Under the pieces are notes generated by a model that ran no database searches, was not told the DNA's origin, and saw nothing but the letters and a program-made list of their open reading frames with translations. DNA of 64,000 nucleotides. Source: Flavivirga amylovorans. Lineage in GTDB: Bacteria; Bacteroidota; Bacteroidia; Flavobacteriales; Flavobacteriaceae. Shown here piece by piece: positions 49,276 to 54,528 of this stretch. The number at the start of each line of letters is the position of its first letter. Position 1 is the stretch's first letter. Both the position numbers and the translations under genes were made by a program. Where the stretch lies: assembly GCF_030540875.1 (NCBI RefSeq), contig NZ_JAUOEM010000002.1, positions 340,926-404,925 of the forward strand, read 5' to 3'.

Positions 49276-49429
49276 TTTAACCAAACAACCAATTGGTATC
49301 AAGTCAAGTTGAACATAAAAACCTCATACTAAACAGTAAGGATTTATACAATAGTGTTATAATGAAACACGTAACAAGACTCGCTTGATATTTTTGTTCC
49401 TGTATACGCAGGAATCGTAATTTTATTAG

Positions 49430-49630
49430 TACCTCTTACCAGATTCGAACTGGTACTTTCACAAAAGTGAACAGATAGGCTCTAAATGCGCTTCCCTACT
49501 TTTTATCTTGTAAATTTCGGTGCTTCTGCAAAACCTAGTCATTGGCGAGCTCGCCACCAACCACATCATCCTATCACTCCACGGTCACGTAAATCTTTTT
49601 CCGCAGCTCTTCCTTTTAAGCTAAAGAGGT
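49430..49630 (-). tRNA. tRNA-like gene stretched to 201 nt by a central insertion
   Basis: Acceptor ACCTCTT (from 49630) pairs 7/7 with AAGAGGT near 49431, the D arm GCTTAAAAGGAAGAGC and T arm ACCAG-TTCGAAT-CTGGT are normal, and the discriminator is A. Between D arm and T arm lie about 128 extra nt, including the GGCGAGCTCGCC palindrome. I could not place a normal anticodon arm. It could be a long intron, a second tRNA inserted, or decay. Confidence 0.5.
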
Positions 49631-49654
49631 ATTTATTTAAAGAACGTTTATCAA

Positions 49655-49683
49655 GCTCCGCTAGATTGCTTATCTAGCAGAGC
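49655..49683 (-). other. Strong hairpin between a protein gene and the tRNA-like gene
   Basis: GCTC-GCTAGAT stem closed around a 5-nt loop, 11 bp with one mismatch, no U tract. It lies in the 140-nt gap after the stop at 49771. Possibly an RNA processing site. Confidence 0.45.
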
Positions 49684-49770
49684 CCTACACTGAAAACAAG
49701 TTTTATAGGTTACCAATTAAATACGATACAAACATCCAATACTATTACTGATTAACCTTGCATAGTAAGT

Positions 49771-50214
49771 TTATCTTAATTCATTAAATTCTTTCATCGG
49801 AAATGGATGTTCTATCCACAATTCCTTATATTCCTTTTCAGTATGTTTTTCCATAAGTTGGAACAACACATTTCTAACTTGATTTATATATTTAGGAACT
49901 GTTGTTTCTCCCGACAATTCTAATACGAACTTATCTTCTGGGTACATTCCCCAACTAAACCAATCGTTATACCAGCGTAGTTCATACAATATTCTAATAT
50001 TGTCTATACGCTTAATTACTAGAATATATTCCCCAGGTTCATCCATAAAAACAACTCGCTTTGAAGTCATTTTCTTTATATCAATTGCGGATTGAGCCAA
50101 TTCTAGCAAACTATTATGTAAATAAGATGCTACGAATTTGATTTCCTTTTTCGAGTTTCCAATTCTTCCAAATGCCCAACCCGCTTTATCTAGTTTATAT
50201 TCAATAAAAAACAT
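49771..50214 (-). CDS. Unknown protein encoded inside the tRNA array
   Basis: 147 aa, from the Met at 50214, which lies 23 nt after a -7 box; an earlier in-frame ATG (50250) would overlap the promoter. Sequence starts MFFIEYKLDKAGWAFGRIGN and has ILYELRWYNDWFSWGMYPED and WIEHPFPMKEFNELR. No family recognised. It has its own TRCGYA operator promoter and is surrounded by tRNA genes on the same strand, so it is a candidate component of tRNA processing in this system (inference). Confidence 0.6.
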   Translation of the reverse strand: MFFIEYKLDKAGWAFGRIGNSKKEIKFVASYLHNSLLELAQSAIDIKKMTSKRVVFMDEPGEYILVIKRIDNIRILYELRWYNDWFSWGMYPEDKFVLELSGETTVPKYINQVRNVLFQLMEKHTEKEYKELWIEHPFPMKEFNELR

Positions 50215-50236
50215 ATTCAAAAAATTAATTATATTA

Positions 50237-50272
50237 CAAATGTTATGCATTTCTACGCAATTATTCTGCGTA
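50237..50272 (-). promoter_or_regulatory. TRCGYA-N7-TRCGYA operator and -7 box inside the tRNA array
   Basis: TACGCA-ATTATTC-TGCGTA at 50254-50272, flanked to give CTACGCA/TGCGTAG. The minus-strand -7 box AACATTTG is at 50237-50244, 9 nt away. Drives the 147-aa gene. Confidence 0.78.
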
Positions 50273-50291
50273 GATAATATTATTTAAATGC

Positions 50292-50786
50292 CTAACTAGA
50301 TTTCACCATTTTATCTGCACAAGATGAACTTGCAAAAGCGTATGGTTTTGCTTTAAAAACAAAGCCCATTCCTAAAATATAGCCCATAGCTTCTTTAAGA
50401 GCCACATTAGATTCAAACTTTGGATCTGTATTAATATCGGCATGTACTTCAAGTTCAACATTATATTTATCCAAAATATGACATACTGAATATGCTGTCT
50501 CCACAGACATAGTCACCTCTTTAAGCATACGTTCTTTAGTACTTATTTTAGTAATGCCTTTCTGGTTTTTGATAAACATAAAACCACCTTTTCCTTCCCT
50601 AAGTACAACAATGACTGTTGCATAAGCCACATGTGATTTATATGCTTGCGAATCTGAACCTACACAGATTTTTAATCTATGACCAGCTTCTTGTTCTCTT
50701 GTAATAGCATTTTCAATAAGTGTTGTAATGGGTTCATTAAACACTTTCCCACTAAAGTTTCTCCATTTGTTTGATACAATTTTCAT
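50292..50786 (-). CDS. YkuK-family RNase H-like protein
   Basis: 164 aa from ATG 50786 (MKIVSNKWRNFSGKVFNEP). YkuK/DUF458 features: LKICVGSDSQAYKSHVAYAT with the first catalytic-type Asp, KGGFMFIKNQKG, and ELEVHADINTDPKFESN with further acidic residues. The fold is RNase H-like and the function unproven. It begins 32 nt after the tRNA-Phe 3' end, inside the tRNA array. The location makes it a candidate nuclease for maturing the odd tRNAs (inference). Confidence 0.82.
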   Translation of the reverse strand: MKIVSNKWRNFSGKVFNEPITTLIENAITREQEAGHRLKICVGSDSQAYKSHVAYATVIVVLREGKGGFMFIKNQKGITKISTKERMLKEVTMSVETAYSVCHILDKYNVELEVHADINTDPKFESNVALKEAMGYILGMGFVFKAKPYAFASSSCADKMVKSS

Positions 50787-50817
50787 GTTTTCTACTTTGT
50801 TTATCATTCTTTTGTTG

Positions 50818-50890
50818 TGGAACAAACTGGACTCGAACCAGTATCTTCGGAGCTTCAATCCGACGCATAGACCTGCTTTGCTATTGTTCC
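50818..50890 (-). tRNA. tRNA-Phe (GAA)
   Basis: 73 nt. Acceptor GGAACAA/TTGTTCC, anticodon arm TCGGA-TTGAAGC-TCCGA, T arm with TTCGAGT, discriminator A. Confidence 0.9.
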
Positions 50891-50895
50891 TTTTT

Positions 50896-50968
50896 GGGTG
50901 ACTTTGGGATTCGAACCCTATTTTCCTCATTCACAGTGAGGTGTTTTACCACATAAACTAAAGCCACC
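50896..50968 (-). tRNA. tRNA-His (GTG)
   Basis: 73 nt. Acceptor GGTGGCT/AGTCACC, anticodon arm CCTCA-CTGTGAA-TGAGG, T loop TTCGAAT with one T-stem mismatch, discriminator C. Confidence 0.88.
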
Positions 50969-50976
50969 ATAGCCTG

Positions 50977-51047
50977 TTAATCCGATAGGACTCGAACCTA
51001 TACCTCAGGAGTCAAATCCCTGTATGCTGCCTTTACATTACGGATTA
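50977..51047 (-). tRNA. tRNA-Gln (TTG)
   Basis: 71 nt. Acceptor TAATCCG/CGGATTA, anticodon arm CAGGG-ATTTGAC-TCCTG, T arm ATAGG-TTCGAGT-CCTAT. Its first base follows the broken tRNA-Arg directly. Confidence 0.85.
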
Positions 51048-51106
51048 ATTTGAACCCATACCACAAGGGTCGAAACCTTGCATGCTATCCATTACACCAT
51101 AGACCT
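51048..51106 (-). tRNA. Truncated tRNA-Arg (TCG), 3' end missing
   Basis: 5' part AGGTCTA-TG-GTGTAATGGATAGCAT-G, anticodon arm CAAGG-TTTCGAC-CCTTG, then ATGGG-TTCAAAT. The 3' strand of the T stem and of the acceptor are absent because tRNA-Gln starts at once. No piece pairing with AGGTCTA was found nearby. About 65 nt upstream (51107-51174) form a hairpin with AAAATGTC/GACATTTT. Confidence 0.7.
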
Positions 51107-51174
51107 TTTCCTCCAAGCCAACTGGCACGTTCACTAAAAATGTCTACCAGACATTTTCTTAACGTTTCGTCCTG

Positions 51175-51248
51175 TACTCCACCCAAGATTCGAACTTGGA
51201 CTGAACGGGGCTTAAACCCGATGCCTCTTCCATTTGGGCTAGTGGAGC
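51175..51248 (-). tRNA. tRNA-Leu (TAA), short variable loop
   Basis: 74 nt. Acceptor GCTCCAC/GTGGAGT, loop TTTAAGC, T arm CCAAG-TTCGAAT-CTTGG. The variable loop is only 5 nt, although bacterial Leu tRNAs normally carry a long arm. Confidence 0.8.
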
Positions 51249-51254
51249 AAATTG

Positions 51255-51328
51255 TACAGGGAGAGAGACTCGAACTCTCAAATTTCAGATTCTAAATCTG
51301 ATGCCTATACCAATTCGGCTACCCCTGC
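51255..51328 (-). tRNA. tRNA-Leu (TAG), short variable loop
   Basis: 74 nt. Acceptor GCAGGGG/TCCCTGT, anticodon arm TCAGA-TTTAGAA-TCTGA, T arm GAGAG-TTCGAGT-CTCTC. Variable loop AATTT is short for Leu. Confidence 0.82.
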
Positions 51329-51333
51329 ATGTG

Positions 51334-51407
51334 TTGAGATGTCAGGAATCGAACCTGAACCCTTCGCCTTATGAGAGCGATGCTCTACCAAATTAAGCTA
51401 CATCTCA
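51334..51407 (-). tRNA. tRNA-Met or tRNA-Ile2 (CAT)
   Basis: 74 nt. Acceptor TGAGATG/CATCTCA, anticodon arm TCGCT-CTCATAA-GGCGA, T arm TCAGG-TTCGATT-CCTGA, discriminator A. A CAT anticodon does not show whether it is initiator, elongator or Ile2. Confidence 0.87.
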
Positions 51408-51417
51408 CTATGCTTTG

Positions 51418-51490
51418 TTGAGATATTAGGACTTGAACCTAAACCTATCATCGTATCAGGATGATGCTCTACCAATTAAGCTATATCTCA
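51418..51490 (-). tRNA. tRNA-Ile (GAT)
   Basis: 73 nt. Acceptor TGAGATA/TATCTCA, anticodon arm TCATC-CTGATAC-GATGA, T arm TTAGG-TTCAAGT-CCTAA. Close in sequence to the CAT tRNA next to it. Confidence 0.9.
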
Positions 51491-51495
51491 ATATG

Positions 51496-51567
51496 TTGAG
51501 GCAATAGGATTCGAACCTATGACTTTCACGATGTAAGCGTGACGCTCTTCCACTGAGCTATACCTCA
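51496..51567 (-). tRNA. tRNA-Val (TAC)
   Basis: 72 nt. Acceptor TGAGGTA/TGCCTCA, anticodon arm TCACG-CTTACAT-CGTGA, T arm ATAGG-TTCGAAT-CCTAT. Confidence 0.9.
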
Positions 51568-51572
51568 ATTTG

Positions 51573-51714
51573 TACTCCGTAAGATTCCGAGTATGCCTCG
51601 GACCAACCCTTAATTCCAAATAGAAATGAGTTTACGAATTCAACGAATCCTATTTCTCAAAATCATCTGGCCTGAGTTAAAGTGTGGCCGTCTTAACCAT
51701 TTGACCAACGGAGC
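51573..51714 (-). tRNA. Glu-like tRNA with 55-nt intron and a disrupted T arm
   Basis: Acceptor GCTCCGT/ACGGAGT closes a 142-nt gene with a Glu-type D arm (TGGTCAAATGGTTAAGAC). Removing 51627-51681, which aligns with the tRNA-Arg(TCT) insertion, joins CCACA-CTTTCTA-TTTGG (anticodon TTC, 4 of 5 pairs). The T arm is also odd: about 15 nt forming CCGAG/CTCGG sit in its loop. Without both inserts the length is a normal 72 nt. Functionality is uncertain. Confidence 0.55.
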
Positions 51715-51720
51715 CATTTG

Positions 51721-51792
51721 CGGTTCATACGAGAATCGAACTCGTATCTCCCGAGAGACAGTCGGGAAGGATAACCATTACCCCAATGAACC
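51721..51792 (-). tRNA. tRNA-Asp (GTC)
   Basis: 72 nt. Acceptor GGTTCAT/ATGAACC, anticodon arm CCCGA-CTGTCTC-TCGGG, T loop TTCGATT, discriminator G. Confidence 0.9.
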
Positions 51793-51799
51793 AGTTTTG

Positions 51800-51924
51800 T
51801 ACATCTACTAAGATTTGAATTTAGACTCAGAGATTAGAAATGCTTTAGCATTCACGAACTCCGAAATTTCAAATAAATAACACGTGAGCTAAACTTCTTC
51901 TGCTATCCCTTACACCATAGATGC
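51800..51924 (-). tRNA. tRNA-Arg (TCT) with 53-nt insertion at the anticodon loop
   Basis: 125 nt. Acceptor GCATCTA/TAGATGT. After AGAAG (positions 27-31) a 53-nt segment (51841-51893, exact ends shiftable by 3 nt) precedes loop TTTCTAA and TCTCT, giving an Arg TCT arm with one A-C mismatch. T arm CTAAA-TTCAAAT-CTTAG. The insert folds on itself: TTTAGC/GCTAAA and TCACG/CGTGA with a 2-nt bulge. Without it the tRNA is 72 nt. Confidence 0.65.
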
Positions 51925-51930
51925 ATGTTG

Positions 51931-52013
51931 TGGAAGTGGCAGGACTCGAACCTACAAGCTCATAAGAGACCAGATTTACAGTCTGGCAAGCCAACCAATT
52001 GCTCAACACTTCC
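51931..52013 (-). tRNA. tRNA-Tyr (GTA)
   Basis: 83 nt, class II. Acceptor GGAAGTG/CACTTCC, anticodon arm CCAGA-CTGTAAA-TCTGG, variable arm, T loop TTCGAGT, discriminator A. Confidence 0.9.
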
Positions 52014-52020
52014 TTTATTT

Positions 52021-52095
52021 GAGACAAGGATGAGATTCGAACTCATAAATAACGGATTTGCAATCCGTCGCCTTAACCATTCGGCCACCTTGTCC
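52021..52095 (-). tRNA. tRNA-Cys (GCA)
   Basis: 75 nt. Acceptor GGACAAG/CTTGTCT, anticodon ACGGA-TTGCAAA-TCCGT, T arm ATGAG-TTCGAAT-CTCAT. Confidence 0.9.
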
Positions 52096-52098
52096 TAG

Positions 52099-52170
52099 CG
52101 ATATTGGAAGGATTCGAACCTACAACTTCAGACTTAACAGGTCTTTGCTCTGCCATTGAGCTACAATATC
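52099..52170 (-). tRNA. tRNA-Asn (GTT)
   Basis: 72 nt. Acceptor GATATTG/CAATATC, loop CTGTTAA with AGAC/GTCT, T loop TTCGAAT with one T-stem mismatch. Confidence 0.87.
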
Positions 52171-52175
52171 ATTTG

Positions 52176-52263
52176 CGGAGAGTAGAGGAATCGAACCTCC
52201 ACCGCCTCTGGTGCGGCCTTGTTTAGCAGACAAGTGCAACAAACCAATATTTGCCTACTCTCC
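52176..52263 (-). tRNA. tRNA-Ser (GCT)
   Basis: 88 nt, class II. Acceptor GGAGAGT/ACTCTCC, anticodon arm CTTGT-CTGCTAA-ACAAG, long variable arm, discriminator G. Confidence 0.9.
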
Positions 52264-52277
52264 ATTAATTACTTTCG

Positions 52278-52350
52278 TCTGAGAGACAGGATTCGAACCT
52301 GCAACCTCTCGCTTCCAAAGCGAGTAAACCAACCATCGTTATCCTCTCAG
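52278..52350 (-). tRNA. tRNA-Pro (TGG)
   Basis: 73 nt. Acceptor CTGAGAG/CTCTCAG, anticodon arm CTCGC-TTTGGAA-GCGAG, T arm with TTCGAAT, unusual D arm AAC/GTT. Confidence 0.85.
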
Positions 52351-52355
52351 TTTTG

Positions 52356-52495
52356 CGGAAGGAGTGGGAGTCGAACCCACACGAGTCATTAACTCCGAAC
52401 ACTTTTACCTCCCATTCATTATTTTATATTTCGGTCTCGATGAATTCACAAGCTCATTTCAAGAGTGTGGCCACCGCCTATTGGCTTGTCCTTCC
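52356..52495 (-). tRNA. tRNA-Ser (TGA) with 53-nt insertion in the anticodon loop
   Basis: 140 nt. Acceptor GGAAGGA/TCCTTCC and discriminator G match normal Ser tRNAs. Stem ACACT pairs 5/5 with AGTGT only across an insert of 53 nt (about 52405-52457) after CTTGAA. Removing it gives an 87-nt class II tRNA with loop CTTGAAA, variable arm GAGT/ACTC and T loop TTCGACT. The insert has an ATTCAT/ATGAAT stem. It is far too short for a group I intron. Confidence 0.75.
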
Positions 52496-52502
52496 ATTAT
52501 AG

Positions 52503-52576
52503 TTGACGCAGTGAGAGTCGAACTCACATCACCTCGATTAAAAGTCGAGTGCTTTAGCCAATTAAGCTACACGTCA
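52503..52576 (-). tRNA. tRNA-Lys (TTT)
   Basis: 74 nt. Acceptor TGACGTG/TGCGTCA, anticodon arm TCGAC-TTTTAAT-CGAGG, T arm GTGAG-TTCGACT-CTCAC. First tRNA of the array. Confidence 0.9.
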
Positions 52577-52599
52577 CTATTTTTTTCAGTAAACACCAT

Positions 52600-52632
52600 A
52601 AAAAAAGCGCCTCGTTTTACGGAAGGCGCTTT
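52600..52632 (-). terminator. Terminator hairpin in the leader of the tRNA array
   Basis: AAAGCGCC pairs with GGCGCTTT and is followed on the minus strand by a T7 tract, 24 nt before tRNA-Lys. Lying between promoter and tRNAs, it fits an attenuator. Confidence 0.7.
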
Positions 52633-52656
52633 CTTTAAATCTATAAACACATCAAC

Positions 52657-52719
52657 TCATGTATCTATTACCTTCCTATTAAATTTTATAAATCTTTCAT
52701 CACAACTATATGCGACCAT
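52657..52719 (-). CDS. Possible leader peptide of the tRNA array (20 aa)
   Basis: ATG to TGA reading MVAYSCDERFIKFNRKVIDT, about 90 nt after the -7 box and just before the terminator hairpin. Proposed because the rtcB operon has the same layout; the ORF alone is weak evidence. Confidence 0.35.
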   Translation of the reverse strand: MVAYSCDERFIKFNRKVIDT

Positions 52720-52807
52720 GTTATATTTCGGCGAGCGAAACCAGAGATTTTTTTGAATTATATGTTGTAAATAATTTTGCATTATTATTTTAAATAATTT
52801 GATGGTG

Positions 52808-52960
52808 CAAATATGAAAACGTTTTTTGAATTACACAAGAAAAAATTCAATTTAATTTACTGACAATCAATAAGTTATATTTTAATTTAGACAATATAAA
52901 CCCTGTCCGTTTTTTACGGATAATCGGTATTTTTCACAATAGTCTGTCTCCCTGCTGTTT
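52808..52960 (-). promoter_or_regulatory. tRNA-array promoter, homologous to the rtcB-operon promoter
   Basis: Minus strand: -33 TTG (52836-52838), 20 nt, -7 CATATTTG (52808-52815). Upstream, about 100 bp are homologous to 56870-56975, including a TCCGT-AAAAA-ACGGA inverted repeat followed by CAGGG, and the blocks TGTCTAAA and ATAACTTA. This looks like a shared activator site. Confidence 0.7.
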
Positions 52961-53023
52961 ATCAATTACTTGTTATTTTTATGCTAGCTTAACTTTTCAT
53001 CTTATTTTTAAAAAAAAATTCAT

Positions 53024-53056
53024 AAAAAAAGCGTCCAATATTTTTATTGGACGCTT
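53024..53056 (-). terminator. Intrinsic terminator of the prfH operon and 39-aa gene
   Basis: GCGTCCAATA pairs with TATTGGACGC, followed on the minus strand by T7. Nearly the same sequence ends the RtcB2 operon at 57030. Confidence 0.8.
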
Positions 53057-53092
53057 GTATTACTATTTATAAGTGTATTATTATTTCAAAAT

Positions 53093-53212
53093 TTATTCTT
53101 TAAATAGATACATGACGCCCTTTTTATACAGTGACATTACATTTAATGATCCTCTATAATCACATTCACTAAAGCGTGATTTCGGTTGAATATGTATCTG
53201 TTTTATTCTCAT
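53093..53212 (-). CDS. Small basic protein (39 aa) under a TRCGYA promoter
   Basis: ATG at 53212, 37 nt after a -7 box; reads MRIKQIHIQPKSRFSECDYR and continues GSLNVMSLYKKGVMYLFKE. Lysine- and arginine-rich. No family known. A dedicated promoter and terminator on either side support a real gene. Confidence 0.55.
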   Translation of the reverse strand: MRIKQIHIQPKSRFSECDYRGSLNVMSLYKKGVMYLFKE

Positions 53213-53248
53213 TTTGTTGTACAAATATGCTATTTTAATTTTAAAACG

Positions 53249-53284
53249 CAAATATTTAATATATCTACGCATTGTTTTTACGCA
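53249..53284 (-). promoter_or_regulatory. TRCGYA-N7-TRCGYA operator and -7 box of the 39-aa gene
   Basis: TACGCA-TTGTTTT-TACGCA at 53266-53284; minus-strand -7 box AATATTTG at 53249-53256, 9 nt away. Confidence 0.78.
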
Positions 53285-53290
53285 GTACAA

Positions 53291-53842
53291 TTATTTCTTT
53301 TTCTTCTTTTTACTTTTTTTAGCTTTCTTAGGCACTTTTTTATTTTTATCTAACTTCATCTTCTTTTCTACACGCTTTTGTTCATCAATCATAAAATCAT
53401 AATAATGATCATTATAACAATGTTTCTTTGCTTCTTTTAAATATTTTAAACAGGTTTTGTAGTTTCCTAGTGTTTCCTCTATGTAAGAAGACAGCCAGTT
53501 TATTTCAGCTTTACTTATCGTTTCTATAGTTTGCGAAAAGTCTACTAACTTTTTGGCTCTATCTGCTTTATTATACCAAATAAGATATTTGATATACATA
53601 TAGTAAACATTTTCGTAATTGGTATCTATAGCAATAACTTTATCAAAACATTCAAATGCCTTCTCTGGCATTGATAAATGTTTTGCATAGATCTCTCCCA
53701 ATAGGCAAAGTGAAGCACAATGATTTTCGTCATACGAAAGGGCATAGTTTAAAGCTTCACAGACTTCTTCCCAATCACTACAAAACCCACTTGTTGCTGC
53801 TTTTGCTTTTAAATAGTAACTGTCTGCTAATGTTAATCTCAT
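53291..53842 (-). CDS. TPR-like protein with lysine-rich tail
   Basis: 183 aa. Helical repeats of tetratricopeptide type (CASLCLLGEIYAKHLSMPEK, AFECFDKVIAIDTNYENVYY) followed by a C-tail of almost only Lys, as in RNA- or ribosome-binding proteins. It overlaps prfH by 4 nt, so it is made with PrfH and RtcB and may bring them to damaged ribosomes (inference). Confidence 0.75.
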   Translation of the reverse strand: MRLTLADSYYLKAKAATSGFCSDWEEVCEALNYALSYDENHCASLCLLGEIYAKHLSMPEKAFECFDKVIAIDTNYENVYYMYIKYLIWYNKADRAKKLVDFSQTIETISKAEINWLSSYIEETLGNYKTCLKYLKEAKKHCYNDHYYDFMIDEQKRVEKKMKLDKNKKVPKKAKKSKKKKKK

Positions 53843-54528
53843 TTTTGTTGTCTTAAATTATTCTTTGATTCTTGTCTTTTAGGTTTATAACTTTTAGTCT
53901 TTTTCTGTGTTTTAAAATCTGTTCCTGTAAAAACACGTACTGGGTTCCCTCTTTCTAAACTCAGGTGGTTTTCCCATTTATTCTGAACTGATGCTTTTAA
54001 TTGTTCATTATGATATTCGGCTACTTTCTCTTGTAATCGTTTTAAAGCGATTTTTCTATTTTGATGCTGAGACCTACTGTCCATTACCAAAACCTGTATG
54101 CCCGTTTTTGTATGTGTTGCTCTAATGGCTGAACTCACTTTATTGACATGTTGTCCTCCTGGTCCTGAACTGCGAATAGCTTGAAATTTAATATCAGATT
54201 CTTTCAAGTTTGTTTGTTCTGTTTCTTCAATTTCATAAATTCCTATAAACCAATTCTTTCTCTTATGAAATTTTCTGAAAGATGATTTCCCTATCCATTG
54301 TATAGTTCCTAACCAATTGCTTAAAAAGGATTCCAATGCTTTTCCTTCTAATTGAATAGTTGCAGATTGTAGCGTTCCGTTTTCAGTACCAAGTTCTCTT
54401 TGTAAAAGCGTATATTCTATCTTCGCCTTTTTTATCTCTTCAATGAAATACTTTAAAATTTGAGCCACAACCCAACAACATTCAACAGGTCCTCTTCCTG
54501 ATGTTATTTGTATAATCTTCGTTTTCAT
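53839..54528 (-). CDS. prfH: Peptide chain release factor H-type protein
   Basis: 229 aa. Contains the peptidyl-tRNA hydrolysing GGQ motif in RSSGPGGQHVNKVSSAIRAT and the following RSQHQNRKIALKRL, but lacks the stop-codon-reading domain of RF1/RF2. PrfH is known to free ribosomes whose decoding centre has been cleaved, letting RtcB2-type ligase rejoin the 16S rRNA. It overlaps rtcB by one base, the typical gene order for that module. Confidence 0.93.
   Translation of the reverse strand: MKTKIIQITSGRGPVECCWVVAQILKYFIEEIKKAKIEYTLLQRELGTENGTLQSATIQLEGKALESFLSNWLGTIQWIGKSSFRKFHKRKNWFIGIYEIEETEQTNLKESDIKFQAIRSSGPGGQHVNKVSSAIRATHTKTGIQVLVMDSRSQHQNRKIALKRLQEKVAEYHNEQLKASVQNKWENHLSLERGNPVRVFTGTDFKTQKKTKSYKPKRQESKNNLRQQK

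Noticed and set aside
49297-49390. A further tRNA with acceptor TATCAAG/CTTGATA
   Set aside because: The ends pair, but there is no T arm with a TTCRANT loop and no acceptable D or anticodon arm.
49430-49630. Group I intron in the long tRNA-like gene
   Set aside because: AATGACTAGG and AAGATAAAAAG look a little like R and S elements, but the required P7 pairing (GACTA with TAGTC) is absent and the insert is too short.
51573-51714. Ochre-suppressor tRNA reading UAA (loop CTTTAAC in the Glu-like gene)
   Set aside because: Aligned with the Arg insert, the TTTAAC belongs to the intron; the spliced loop reads TTC.
49087-52576. CRISPR array
   Set aside because: The regularly repeated GATTCGAAC words are T loops of tRNA genes, not identical direct repeats with unique spacers.
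51626-52756. Short plus-strand ORFs inside the tRNA array (also near 49486 and 51050)
   Set aside because: They are complements of tRNA genes, as shown by repeated FEPxS/ESNSH-like patterns, and have no independent support.
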